From NCBI RefSeq assembly GCF_021531315.1, contig NZ_JAFBIQ010000006.1, positions 32,947-96,946 of the forward strand: 64,000 bases of DNA. Reading direction: 5' to 3'. Of the stretch, positions 1-10,448 are shown one piece after another. Position 1 is the stretch's first letter; every line of letters starts with the position of its first letter. The notes under the pieces are model-generated. The model had not been told where the DNA came from. It saw only the letters and a list, made by a program, of their open reading frames with translations, and made no database searches. The position numbers and the translations under genes are program-made. The stretch comes from Oscillibacter valericigenes. Lineage in GTDB: Bacteria > Bacillota > Clostridia > Oscillospirales > Oscillospiraceae.

Positions 1-147
1 TGTATGCAGCGGCGCAACCGCTACATGGTCGACCGTTCCTCGCTGCTCATCGCGGTGCATGACGGACTGCCCGGCGGCACGCGCTACACCATTGAATACG
101 CCCTGCGCCGCGGCGTGAGCATCATTGATGTGCCCATCGAGGAATAG
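1..147 (+). CDS. SLOG-fold protein (DUF1273/YpsA-like), C-terminal fragment
   Basis: The window opens inside this gene and shows only its last 48 codons, ending at a TAG. The visible part contains RNRYMVDRS, then the glycine pair and threonine of LPGGTRYTIEYA, and a short hydrophobic beta strand near the end. This order (RNRxMVD, short strand, GGT, helix) is typical of the C-terminal half of DUF1273/YpsA-like SLOG-fold proteins, in which the GGT loop is thought to bind a nucleotide-derived ligand. The biological role of the family is unclear. The start and N-terminal half lie outside the window, so the call rests on a short stretch. Confidence 0.6.
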   Translation, partial: CMQRRNRYMVDRSSLLIAVHDGLPGGTRYTIEYALRRGVSIIDVPIEE

Positions 148-248
148 GCGGGCGGTCCCCGCTGTGCGGCGCGTGGGGGAGAGCGTGAAAGGAGTGCAGA
201 TTTGCACAATTATGACGCTAAGAAGCCGTTAAGAAACGAATGCCGGCG

Positions 249-277
249 TTGATTTTTGGAAGGAGAAAAACTATACT
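249..277 (+). promoter_or_regulatory. Sigma-A promoter of the atp operon
   Basis: TTGATT at 249-254 and TATACT at 272-277 are separated by 17 bp. The position, about 120 bp before atpB and after the stop of the upstream gene, fits the main promoter of the ATP synthase operon. Confidence 0.6.
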
Positions 278-398
278 GTACGCGGCAAAAGCCACAGGAG
301 GATAAGGAAAAACAGAATGCGGCGGTGTCGGGGAAAAGCGCCCGATGCTGCCGCTGGAATTTTGTGATGAAAACACTCAAACGGAAGGTGATAACAAG

Positions 399-1214
399 AT
401 GGAAAGAAAGAAAAAGCAGCGCTTTGCGCTCGCGTGGCTCGCGGTCACGGCGGCGCTGCTGGTAAGCTCGCTGCTGGTGCCGTCCGCCGGCCACGAAGAG
501 AGCGTTAGGGCCATGATGTGCGACGCTGTGCTGCACGGGGAGAACCGCTGCGCGCTTTTCGGCATGCAGGTCAACCCCGCGCTGATCTCCGCCGTGGTCG
601 TGAGCGGAACGCTCCTGCTGGCCGCGGCGCTGATACGGGTGCTGGTGATTCCGCGCTTTCGCTATGTGCCGGGGCGTCTGCAATCGGCGCTGGAGCTGGC
701 GGTGGAGACTTTCGACGGCCTTGCCAAAACGAACAGCCCGCACCGCAACAGCTTTCTCGGCGTCTACGCCTTCAGCGCGGGCGTGTACATCTTTATCGGC
801 ACGATCTTTGAGCTCTTCGGCTTTCAGACCGTCACCACGAACGGCATATCTATGGCGCTGCCCGCGCCGCTTTCCGATGTCAACGCGGCGATCTCGCTGG
901 GGGTGCTCTCCTACCTTGTCATTCTATCGGGCGGCATCGCGGGCAACGGCCTCCGCGGCGTCGGCATGACGCTCAAGGAGTTCTCGCTGCCGCTGTCGAT
1001 GAGCTTCCGATTATTCGGCGCGCTGCTCAGCGGATTGCTGGTTACGGAGCTGGTGTATTACTACGCCTCGCTCAGCTATGTGCTGCCGGTGATCGTGGGC
1101 GTGCTCTTCACGCTGCTCCACGCGCTCATTCAGGCTTATGTGCTCACGATGCTCACCACGCTTTTCTACGGCGAGATGAGCGAGCCGGCCCACCCGAAAA
1201 CGGCGAAGGCATGA
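399..1214 (+). CDS. atpB: ATP synthase F0 subunit a
   Basis: Membrane subunit a, which with the c-ring forms the ion path of the F-type ATP synthase. The 271-residue product begins with a basic stretch and a first membrane helix. Later helices carry the motifs expected for subunit a: GRLQSALELAVE, the arginine-bearing SMSFRLFGALLSG near residue 205 (the arginine that faces the c-ring carboxylate), and a last helix pair rich in Leu and Val. The ATG at 399 was chosen because AAGGTG precedes it at normal spacing; the longer frame from 345 has no ribosome-binding site. First gene of the operon; no atpI lies before it. Confidence 0.93.
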   Translation: MERKKKQRFALAWLAVTAALLVSSLLVPSAGHEESVRAMMCDAVLHGENRCALFGMQVNPALISAVVVSGTLLLAAALIRVLVIPRFRYVPGRLQSALELAVETFDGLAKTNSPHRNSFLGVYAFSAGVYIFIGTIFELFGFQTVTTNGISMALPAPLSDVNAAISLGVLSYLVILSGGIAGNGLRGVGMTLKEFSLPLSMSFRLFGALLSGLLVTELVYYYASLSYVLPVIVGVLFTLLHALIQAYVLTMLTTLFYGEMSEPAHPKTAKA

Positions 1215-1278
1215 TGCCGGCGCAAGCGATAGGAACAGAAAAACGATAAAGAACGATATATTAGGAGGTTTCCCTGCC

Positions 1279-1662
1279 ATGAACCAGACCAAGAAAAGAA
1301 CCGCCGCGGCGCTGCTCGCCGCGCTCATCGCTGTGATGACACTGAGCTTTGCGCTGACCGTCCCTGCGCTGGCAGACGGCCCTGACGCAGAGAGCGCCGT
1401 GCAGACGGAGCAGAGCGCCGAGGCTGCCGCGGACAAGACCTCCGGCGCGAAGGCCTATGCCTCCGCCATCGCCATCGGCCTTGCCGCCGCAGGCGGCGCG
1501 GTCGCCATGGCCATGGCGATCAGCAAGTCAGTGGAAGGCATTTCCCGTCAGCCCGAGGCGGACGGAAAGATCCGCACCACGCTGATGCTCGGCCTCGTGT
1601 TCATTGAGACCGCCATCATCTACGCGCTGTTGGTGATCATTCTCATCATCTTTGTGCTGTAA
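1279..1662 (+). CDS. atpE: ATP synthase F0 subunit c, with signal-like N-terminal extension
   Basis: Proteolipid that forms the rotor ring. The mature-like part (about residues 58-127) has two membrane helices joined by the polar loop SRQPEADGK and the ion-binding carboxylate Glu110 in FIETAIIY. The protein is 127 residues, against 70-90 for most c subunits. The extra part is a basic start, a hydrophobic stretch and ALADG, which looks like a cleavable signal peptide followed by an acidic Ala-rich spacer. Thr111 follows the carboxylate, but Met77 occupies the place of the Gln found in well-studied sodium-binding rings. TTAGGAGG precedes the ATG. Confidence 0.93.
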   Translation: MNQTKKRTAAALLAALIAVMTLSFALTVPALADGPDAESAVQTEQSAEAAADKTSGAKAYASAIAIGLAAAGGAVAMAMAISKSVEGISRQPEADGKIRTTLMLGLVFIETAIIYALLVIILIIFVL

Positions 1663-1676
1663 GGACGGGGGAGAGC

Positions 1677-2153
1677 ATGAATATCCCGCTGAATATCAAC
1701 TGGCAGCAGATCCTGCTCCATTTCTTCAATTTTTCCCTCCTTACGGGAGGGCTGTATCTGCTGCTCTATAAGCCCGTGAAGGATTTTATGCAAAAGCGCG
1801 AGCAGCACTACCGCGAGATGGACGCTGCCGCGCAGGAAAAGGAACGCGGCGCGGAGACGAAGCTCCAAAGTGCCGACGAGCGCCTGTCCGCGCTGGAAAA
1901 CGAACTGGCGGAGCGGCGCGCGGCCGCCGCCAAGGAGGCGGAGGAGCTGGCGGCGCGTCAGCGCGCCGCGGCGCAGGCGCAGGCGGACAAGATCTTGACC
2001 GACGCCCGCACGCAGGCGGAGCGTGAGCGCGAGCGGATCGTCGCGGACGCCAACCGTGAGGCGGTGGCGATCGCCGAGGCGGCCATGGATAAGCTCACCG
2101 ACGGCGCTTACGACAGCTTTCTTGCCTCGGCGGAAGCGGAGCAGAACGCATGA
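1677..2153 (+). CDS. atpF: ATP synthase F0 subunit b
   Basis: Peripheral stalk subunit. Residues 8-32 form one membrane helix (HFFNFSLLTGGLYLLLYKPV) followed at once by a long charged coiled coil rich in Ala, Glu, Arg and Gln, the classic b-subunit plan. Length is 158 residues, usual for the family. It starts 14 bp after atpE and its stop codon overlaps the start of the next gene (ATGA), so translation is probably coupled. Only one b gene is visible, so a homodimer is expected. In a normal enzyme the C-terminus of b is held by delta; here delta survives only as an extension of alpha. Confidence 0.92.
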   Translation: MNIPLNINWQQILLHFFNFSLLTGGLYLLLYKPVKDFMQKREQHYREMDAAAQEKERGAETKLQSADERLSALENELAERRAAAAKEAEELAARQRAAAQAQADKILTDARTQAERERERIVADANREAVAIAEAAMDKLTDGAYDSFLASAEAEQNA

Positions 2154-3895
2154 GCGGCGCAGGGTTGCAGGCGCGGCTCGTCAGCGCGGCCGCGCCCAAT
2201 GATGCGCAGCGCGAGCGGCTCACCGCCTATCTGGAGAGAAAATACGGGCAGAGCGTCGAGCTGCTCTGGTGCGAGGACAAGCGCATCGCGGGGGGCTTCC
2301 GCATTGAGATCGGTTCAGAGATCATCGACTGGACGACCGGCGGGCGGCTCAGCCAGCTCAAGGAACGGCTCAGCCGCCTGAGCGCGGCGGGGCAGTCCGT
2401 GATCCCGCTCGTGCGCGAGACGGTGGAGAGCTGGGTGCCGGAGGTGCTGGCCTACGAGGTCGGCACGGTGCTGACCGTCGGCGACGGCATCGCCCGTGTG
2501 GACGGCCTTTCCGGCGCATCCTACGGCGAGATCTTACTCTTTGAGGGCGGCGTGCGCGGCATGGTGCAGGACCTTGCCGAGCGCTCCATCGGATGCATCC
2601 TATTCGGTGACTATGAGTCCGTGCGCGCGGGCGGCGCGGTGCGCCGCACAGGGCGGACCGCAGGCGTTGGCGTGGGCGAGGGCTGTCTCGGCCGCGTGGT
2701 CAACGCGCTCGGCGTGCCCATCGACGACCTCGGCGACATCACGACCGACACCTATCGGCCCATTGAAAGTCCCGCGCCCGGTATCCTTGACCGGCAGAGC
2801 GTCAACCGACCCATGGAGACCGGTATCCTGTCCATCGACTCGATGTTCCCCATCGGCCGCGGGCAGCGCGAGCTGATCATCGGCGACCGGCAGACGGGCA
2901 AGACCGCCATCGCGGTGGACACCATCCTCAACCAGAAGGGCAAGGATGTGGTGTGCATCTATGTTGCCATCGGGCAGAAGGCCAGCTCGGTCGCGCAGCT
3001 TGCTGCGCTGCTGCGTGCGCACGGCGCGATGGACTATACCTGCATTGTCTGCGCGGGTGCGAGCGACTTTGCCTCCATGCAGTATATTGCGCCCTATGCC
3101 GGCTGCGCTTTGGGCGAATACTTTATGGAAAAGGGGCGCGATGTGCTCATCGTCTACGACGACCTGAGCAAGCACGCCATCGCCTACCGCGCGCTGAGCC
3201 TGCTGCTCGGACGCTCTCCGGGCCGCGAGGCCTACCCCGGAGACATCTTCTATCTCCACTCCCGCCTGCTCGAACGCTCGGCGCATCTGAGCGCGGCGCG
3301 CGGCGGCGGCAGCATGACGGCGCTGCCCATCGTGGAAACGCTCGACGGCGATGTTTCCGCCTATATCCCGACCAACATCATCTCCATCACGGACGGTCAG
3401 ATCTACCTGGAAAGCAGCCTCTTTTTCGCCGGTCAGCGTCCCGCGGTCAACGTGGGCCTTTCCGTTTCGCGTGTCGGCGGCGCGGCGCAGACCAAGGCGA
3501 TGAAAAAGGCGGTCGGCTCGCTGCGCCTCGACCTCGCGCAGTACCGCGAGATGGAGGCCTTCACGCAGTTCTCCAGCGACCTTGACGACGAGACCAAGCA
3601 GCAGCTCAGCTACGGGCAGAGCCTGATGCGGATGCTGCGTCAGAACCGCTCGCACCCATACAGCCTTGCCCAGCAGGTCGTTTTGCTGGTGAGCGCGCTG
3701 GGCCATGTGCAGCAGGAGCTGCCGATCGAGCGCATCGAGGCGTTCAACGCCGCGATGCTCGCGGACTTTGCTGCACAGCAGAGCATTCTCATGGGCGAGC
3801 TGGAGCGGACGGAGACCTTGACGGACGAGGGACGCAGGGCGATCCTCGCGCAGGCGAGAGAGAGCCTCAAGAGCTTCCTCGCCGCGCAGCGGTGA
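2150..3895 (+). CDS. atpA: Fused ATP synthase F1 delta (C-terminal domain) - alpha subunit
   Basis: Residues from about 84 on are a complete alpha subunit: EVGTVLTVGDGIARV, P-loop GDRQTGKT (245-252), the arginine-finger segment SVSRVGGAAQTKAM, and a normal C-terminal helical domain. Residues 9-78 are different: LVSAAAPNDAQ, then RIAGGFRIEIGSEIIDWTTG and GRLSQLKERL reproduce the C-terminal domain of subunit delta (OSCP), the part that grips subunit b. The N-terminal six-helix half of delta, which normally caps the alpha subunits, is absent, and no separate atpH lies between atpF and this gene. Total length is 581 residues against about 500 for alpha. No frameshift or stop lies between the parts. 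A GTG at 2399 could start an unfused alpha, but the sequence before it is only weakly G-rich. Confidence 0.93.
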   Translation: MSGAGLQARLVSAAAPNDAQRERLTAYLERKYGQSVELLWCEDKRIAGGFRIEIGSEIIDWTTGGRLSQLKERLSRLSAAGQSVIPLVRETVESWVPEVLAYEVGTVLTVGDGIARVDGLSGASYGEILLFEGGVRGMVQDLAERSIGCILFGDYESVRAGGAVRRTGRTAGVGVGEGCLGRVVNALGVPIDDLGDITTDTYRPIESPAPGILDRQSVNRPMETGILSIDSMFPIGRGQRELIIGDRQTGKTAIAVDTILNQKGKDVVCIYVAIGQKASSVAQLAALLRAHGAMDYTCIVCAGASDFASMQYIAPYAGCALGEYFMEKGRDVLIVYDDLSKHAIAYRALSLLLGRSPGREAYPGDIFYLHSRLLERSAHLSAARGGGSMTALPIVETLDGDVSAYIPTNIISITDGQIYLESSLFFAGQRPAVNVGLSVSRVGGAAQTKAMKKAVGSLRLDLAQYREMEAFTQFSSDLDDETKQQLSYGQSLMRMLRQNRSHPYSLAQQVVLLVSALGHVQQELPIERIEAFNAAMLADFAAQQSILMGELERTETLTDEGRRAILAQARESLKSFLAAQR

Positions 3896-3901
3896 GCGGC
3901 C

Positions 3902-6596
<2,695 letters not shown>

Positions 6597-6608
6597 AAAA
6601 GAAAAAGA

Positions 6609-6638
6609 GCGTCGTGCGATGAAGCCATCGCACGACGC
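6609..6638. terminator. Bidirectional terminator between atpC and the EamA gene
   Basis: A perfect 13-bp stem (6609-6621 with 6626-6638) has a 4-base loop. On the plus strand it is followed by GTTTCTATT. On the minus strand it is followed by TCTTTTTCTTTTT, so it should stop both converging transcripts. Confidence 0.85.
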
Positions 6639-6661
6639 GTTTCTATTGTGTTTTGCCGTAT

Positions 6662-7627
6662 TCAGATGTCGAATACGCCCATGATGGCGATGCCGATGAC
6701 CACGAGAGCTATCATCGCATAGTGCTTCCATGAGAGCTTTTCTTTGAGGAAGAGGCGGCTCCACAGCACACTCGCCGCGCAGTAGGAGCTGATGATGGGC
6801 GCGGACATGGCAAGGTGCTCGGTGTCTGCGATGGCATAGATGTAGGCGAATTGGCCCGCAGTCTCGCAGACCGCGCCGAGGTACTTCGGTACCTCCCTTT
6901 TGGGAACAAGGCTGTTCTTGCGGATCAGCACGACATAGATGAAGCTGACGACAGCAGCGAAGAGGAAGGTCAGCTCATAGGCACAGTTGGCGGAGGCTGC
7001 CGCTTGCTTGGCGCACTCCTTCAGTGTGGCATACATGCCGCTGTCAAAGGCTTGTGCGGTCAGCGTTTCGAGCACGCGGTTGTCCGCGAAGGTGCCCGCC
7101 GCGTCGAGCAGGCAGTAGGCCACCGGCAGCGCGAGGGCGAGAAAGCTCTTGGCGTACTTGCGGTTGCCCTCAGCCTGACGCGCCGCGCGCAGCTCGGGGT
7201 CCTCGGTCGCGTCCACCACGCCGAGACCGATCGCGCCGACGCAGACCAAGATCACGGCGAAGATGGCGAGCGGAGAGTAGTCCTCGCCGCCGAGGAAGGC
7301 GAGCGTCATCACGGCGACGAGCGCGCCCGAGGAATTGCAGATCGGGGAGGAGACGGACAGCTCGATATACCGCAGCCCCAGATAGCCGAGCGTCATCGAG
7401 CTGATGTAGAGCAGCGACACGGGCAGGTAGGTGAGGATGATAGCAAAGCTGATCTCCGTCCCGCCGACGAAGATCTCATACGCCGCGTGCAGGCCCATGA
7501 CGACGCCGACCGCGATGACCATTTTGAGATGGCTGAGCGAATCGTCCTCGTCGCGGCAGCCGATCTTGGAAAAGAGGTCGCTGCCGCTCCAGCAGAGCAG
7601 CGCAATGAGAGAAAGCCAAAACCACAT
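6662..7627 (-). CDS. EamA/DMT-family membrane transporter
   Basis: A 321-residue protein with about ten hydrophobic helices in two similar halves, the plan of the drug/metabolite transporter (DMT, EamA) superfamily. The first helix MWFWLSLIALLCWSG and the last part (SYCAASVLWSRLFLKEKLSW followed by a final helix) are typical of each half. It probably moves a small metabolite across the membrane; the substrate cannot be read from the sequence. A soluble loop in the middle (about residues 150-175) is rich in charged residues. The gene faces atpC and shares its terminator. AAGGAG lies 14 bases before the ATG, further than usual, so start efficiency may depend on the small frame just upstream. 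Confidence 0.8.
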   Translation of the reverse strand: MWFWLSLIALLCWSGSDLFSKIGCRDEDDSLSHLKMVIAVGVVMGLHAAYEIFVGGTEISFAIILTYLPVSLLYISSMTLGYLGLRYIELSVSSPICNSSGALVAVMTLAFLGGEDYSPLAIFAVILVCVGAIGLGVVDATEDPELRAARQAEGNRKYAKSFLALALPVAYCLLDAAGTFADNRVLETLTAQAFDSGMYATLKECAKQAAASANCAYELTFLFAAVVSFIYVVLIRKNSLVPKREVPKYLGAVCETAGQFAYIYAIADTEHLAMSAPIISSYCAASVLWSRLFLKEKLSWKHYAMIALVVIGIAIMGVFDI

Positions 7628-7647
7628 ATTGAATTGTTAAACTCCTT

Positions 7648-7743
7648 TTATCTGTCAGATTTTTGTGTCAAAAAGCGGACAGAAAGCGGCGGCGGTCTGC
7701 GCCGGAAGTGACGGTTGGTGAGGGGAGTCCTTCGGATCAGCAT
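7648..7743 (-). CDS. Possible 31-codon leader peptide upstream of the EamA gene
   Basis: AGGAGGG stands at good spacing before an ATG at 7743 that opens a frame of 31 codons. The predicted peptide is very basic (eight Arg) and contains three prolines in a row after three arginines. It ends 20 bp before the EamA start, next to that gene's own weakly placed ribosome-binding site. Poly-proline stretches slow ribosomes, so a regulatory leader is possible. No homologue is recognised; a chance frame is also possible. Confidence 0.35.
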   Translation of the reverse strand: MLIRRTPLTNRHFRRRPPPLSVRFLTQKSDR

Positions 7744-7768
7744 AGCAAGACCCTCCTAACAAATAGAG

Positions 7769-9052
7769 TCAGGGCAGTGTGACCAGCCCTGCGTCAAGCA
7801 TTTTCTGAAGCGAGAGCAGCACGCCGAGCTTGGCGTGATACCAGGTCAGGCCCCCTTGATAGTAGACCGCGTAGGGCGGGCGGATGGGACCGTCGGCGGA
7901 CAGCTCGATGGAGCTGCCCTGCACGAAGGCGCCCGCCGCCATGACGACCTGCGCGTCATAGCCGGGCATATCGCCGGGGACGGGGTCTACATAGCTGTCC
8001 ACCGGTGCGGCGGCCTGGATACCCTTGCAGAAGGCAAGCATCCCCGCGGGGCTTTTGAGCTCTACGCACTGAATGATGTCGTGCCGCTCCTCGCGCGAGG
8101 AGGGGACGACATGAAAGCCGAGGGACTCATACACGGCGGCGGTGAATACCGCGCCCTTGACCGCGCCGGAGACGACATTCGGCGCGAGGAAGAAGCCCTG
8201 ATAGAGCGCGGGCATCAGCCCGAGGTTCGCGCCGACCTCCTGCCCCAGTCCGGGGGCGGAGAGGCGGTAGGCGCAGCGGTCCACGCACCTCTGCGTGCCG
8301 GCGATGTAGCCACCGATGGGCGCGAGACCGCCGCCGGGGTTTTTGATGAGGCTGCCGACGATCATATCTGCGCCGACATCGCTCGGCTCGAGCGTTTCGA
8401 CGAACTCGCCGTAGCAGTTATCGACCATGACGATGACATCGGGCTTGACCGCGCGGCAGACGGCGATGGCCTCGCCGATCTGCGCGACCGAGAGCGTCGG
8501 ACGCGGCTGGTAGCCCTTGGAGCGCTGGATGTGGATGAGCTTCGTTTTCTCCGAGATCGCCGCGCGGATGGCGGGGAGGTCGAAGCTGCCGTCGTCCAGA
8601 AGCTCGACCTGCCGGTAGCTCACGCCGTACTCCGCGAGCGAGCAGGGGGAGGGACGGATGCCGATGACCTCCTCGAGCGTATCGTAGGGCCTGCCGGAGA
8701 CGGCGAGCAGCTCATCGCCGGGCAGCAGGTTCGCGCTCAGCGCGACGGCGAGCGCGTGGGTGCCGCAGGTGATCTGCGGGCGCACGAGCGCGGCCTCGGT
8801 GTGGAAGGCGTCGGCGTAGACGCGCTCTAAATTGTCGCGGCCCTCGTCGTCGTAGCCGTAGCCGGTCGAGGCGGCAAAATGCGTGGCGTTGACGCGGTTT
8901 TTCTGCATCGCGGCGAGCACCTTCGCCTGATTGATCTCCGCGCGCGCGTCGATCTCGGCAAAGCGGGGAGCGAGCGTTTCGAGTATGTTTTCGCCGTAGG
9001 CGAGGACCTCTTCGCTCACGCCGAGGGTCTTGTAAATTTCTGCGGCAGTCAT
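7769..9052 (-). CDS. PLP-dependent lyase, methionine gamma-lyase / aluminium-resistance family
   Basis: A 427-residue fold-type I PLP enzyme of the COG4100 / Met_gamma_lyase family. The sequence shows the conserved NRVNATHFAASTGYGYDD near the N-terminus, TCGTHALAVALSANLLPGD, VMVDNCYGEF (the Asp that holds the cofactor ring) and MIVGSLIKNPGGGLAP, whose Lys should bind PLP. Members are annotated as cystathionine beta-lyase-like or aluminium-resistance proteins, but their true reaction is not settled; a C-S lyase activity is the usual guess. One base separates its start from the stop of the upstream gene and the ribosome-binding site AAGGAGA lies inside that gene, so the two are translationally coupled. 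Confidence 0.85.
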   Translation of the reverse strand: MTAAEIYKTLGVSEEVLAYGENILETLAPRFAEIDARAEINQAKVLAAMQKNRVNATHFAASTGYGYDDEGRDNLERVYADAFHTEAALVRPQITCGTHALAVALSANLLPGDELLAVSGRPYDTLEEVIGIRPSPCSLAEYGVSYRQVELLDDGSFDLPAIRAAISEKTKLIHIQRSKGYQPRPTLSVAQIGEAIAVCRAVKPDVIVMVDNCYGEFVETLEPSDVGADMIVGSLIKNPGGGLAPIGGYIAGTQRCVDRCAYRLSAPGLGQEVGANLGLMPALYQGFFLAPNVVSGAVKGAVFTAAVYESLGFHVVPSSREERHDIIQCVELKSPAGMLAFCKGIQAAAPVDSYVDPVPGDMPGYDAQVVMAAGAFVQGSSIELSADGPIRPPYAVYYQGGLTWYHAKLGVLLSLQKMLDAGLVTLP

Positions 9053-9053
9053 C

Positions 9054-9839
9054 TCAGTTCTCCTTTTTGAGCGTTTCGGGGAAATCCACGCCGTTGCACT
9101 TCAAAACAAAGCGCAGCGGGTAGTCGCGGTCGAGATAGTTTTTCTCAAACCACGCATAGGTTGCCACGGGCAGACGGCGCAGCTCGGGCGCCTCGCAGCG
9201 CAGGGCGTCGAAGACCATGCGGTCGCCTGAGAGCAGCGCGGCGGCGACCTCCATCTGTCCCTCCGCGCGCAGGCGGTCGAGGCAGACGTCCATAATGACC
9301 GCGCAGGCGCGCTCCTCGTCGGTCTCGGCATAGTCCTCGCGGTGGGCGAGCCAGTAGAGAAATTCGTCGGGGTCGAGGTCGAGCTGCGTCGTGACCTGCG
9401 AGAGCTTGTAGAAGCCCGCGCGGTCGTTCGCGCGGAGCACCTCGATGAGGTAGGCGATGAGGTTTTCGTCCAGCATCAGGCAGTCGCAGAACACCTCGAA
9501 GGCGTGCTTGCCCGCGTCGGGATCGGGGGCGGGTTCGTCCGCTTTTTCGACGGGCGGTGCTTCCGTCTGCGCTGCGCCGCCGAGCGCCATGCGCGCGAAG
9601 AGCGCGCGGGCGAAGTCCTCCTCGTTGAAGCCGTCAAGCAGGCCGTCCGGCAGCGAGTCGCCCGCAGCATCGGCGCAGCGGCGCACGAAGTCCGGTACGC
9701 TGACGCCCTTGAGCGCGGCTTGCAGACTCATCGCGCGCGCCTCGGGTGCTTCGCCGCTGAGGGCGATGCCCTCGGGCGCGGCGAGCGTACCCTCGCACAG
9801 GGCGTTCATGTATTTGAGGTAAAGGTCGCAAAGCTCCAT
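9054..9839 (-). CDS. Conserved-looking protein of unknown function
   Basis: I do not recognise a family. The 261-residue protein is acidic and soluble, with no signal peptide or membrane segment. A helical N-terminal part (about 1-85) is joined by a Pro/Glu/Asp-rich linker (about 90-110) to a second helical domain. The second part contains a paired DEFLYWLAHREDY and ERACAVIMDVCLDRL. The start at 9839 was chosen over one further upstream because the first part of the longer frame overlaps the promoter. It is the first gene of a two-gene operon with the PLP lyase. Confidence 0.7.
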   Translation of the reverse strand: MELCDLYLKYMNALCEGTLAAPEGIALSGEAPEARAMSLQAALKGVSVPDFVRRCADAAGDSLPDGLLDGFNEEDFARALFARMALGGAAQTEAPPVEKADEPAPDPDAGKHAFEVFCDCLMLDENLIAYLIEVLRANDRAGFYKLSQVTTQLDLDPDEFLYWLAHREDYAETDEERACAVIMDVCLDRLRAEGQMEVAAALLSGDRMVFDALRCEAPELRRLPVATYAWFEKNYLDRDYPLRFVLKCNGVDFPETLKKEN

Positions 9840-9870
9840 CGTGAGGCCCCCAAATTTCAAAAGTGGATAT

Positions 9871-9899
9871 AATGTATCATACCGCGCGGAAAAATGCAA
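9871..9899 (-). promoter_or_regulatory. Sigma-A promoter for the unknown gene / PLP lyase operon
   Basis: Read on the minus strand: TTGCAT (9899-9894), 17 bp, TACATT (9876-9871). The start codon at 9839 follows about 30 bp later. Confidence 0.6.
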
Positions 9900-9908
9900 G
9901 GGCCGCGC

Positions 9909-9937
9909 TTGCAAGGAGCGGACGGATATGGTATAAC
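9909..9937 (+). promoter_or_regulatory. Sigma-A promoter for the small membrane protein operon
   Basis: TTGCAA at 9909-9914, a 17-bp spacer and TATAAC at 9932-9937. It lies back to back with the minus-strand promoter at 9871-9899. Confidence 0.6.
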
Positions 9938-9985
9938 ATAATGGAAATTCATGGAAAACAAGCAAATGGAAACGGAGGAAGAAAG

Positions 9986-10219
9986 ATGAAGTGCAGATGC
10001 TATACGGCTCTCATGGTCGTTTTGCCGCTGTTTGTCGGCTCAGGAGCGACGACGGCGCTCCTTGCCCATTTTTTCGGACGGGGACAGGACATCGCGCAGA
10101 GTCCGATTTTTATGGCATTGCTTGCGGCTGCGGGAATGGGTTCGGGGATTGCGAACCTCTGGAGACTTATCGAGAAGGCGGAAGGAGGAAGCGGTCATGA
10201 AGCACAAGCGGAGCCTTGA
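9986..10219 (+). CDS. Small membrane protein, unknown function
   Basis: A 77-residue protein with two hydrophobic segments (about residues 7-27 and 38-56) and a short charged tail. GGAGGAAGAAAG precedes the ATG. No family is recognised. It is the first of three short membrane-protein genes and overlaps the next gene by 23 bases, so they are probably translated together. Confidence 0.65.
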   Translation: MKCRCYTALMVVLPLFVGSGATTALLAHFFGRGQDIAQSPIFMALLAAAGMGSGIANLWRLIEKAEGGSGHEAQAEP

Positions 10220-10409
10220 GGCACTGATCGTCGGCTTTGTGCTGACCATTGCGGTCAGCTTTTTCAGCACGAAGATAGCGGGAGCTGTGCTCGCCGTGTC
10301 GCTTATTCAAATGTTTCTCTTTTACCGCTGCCCGCACTGCGGGTACGGGCTTTACAATGTCTGCGGCATAATGCCGAGCTGCTGCCCCAACTGCGGCGAG
10401 GATCTGTAA
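10197..10409 (+). CDS. Small membrane protein with zinc-ribbon-like C-terminus
   Basis: A 70-residue protein. One or two short hydrophobic segments (about 8-43) are followed by RCPHCGYGLYNVC and CCPNCGEDL, two CPxCG knuckles 20 residues apart that look like a zinc ribbon. Two further cysteines lie between the knuckles. The start is inside the previous gene and AAGGAGGAAGCGGTC gives a good ribosome-binding site. No function can be assigned. The arrangement suggests a membrane-anchored metal-binding or interaction module. Confidence 0.65.
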   Translation: MKHKRSLEALIVGFVLTIAVSFFSTKIAGAVLAVSLIQMFLFYRCPHCGYGLYNVCGIMPSCCPNCGEDL

Positions 10410-10448
10410 AGCGAAGCCTGCCGCATCCGCGTGAAGGGAGTGTGAGCC

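Noticed and set aside
317..367. 16-codon frame in the atp operon leader preceded by AGGAGG
   Set aside because: The Shine-Dalgarno is about 15 bases from the ATG and the peptide has no recognisable features; probably chance.
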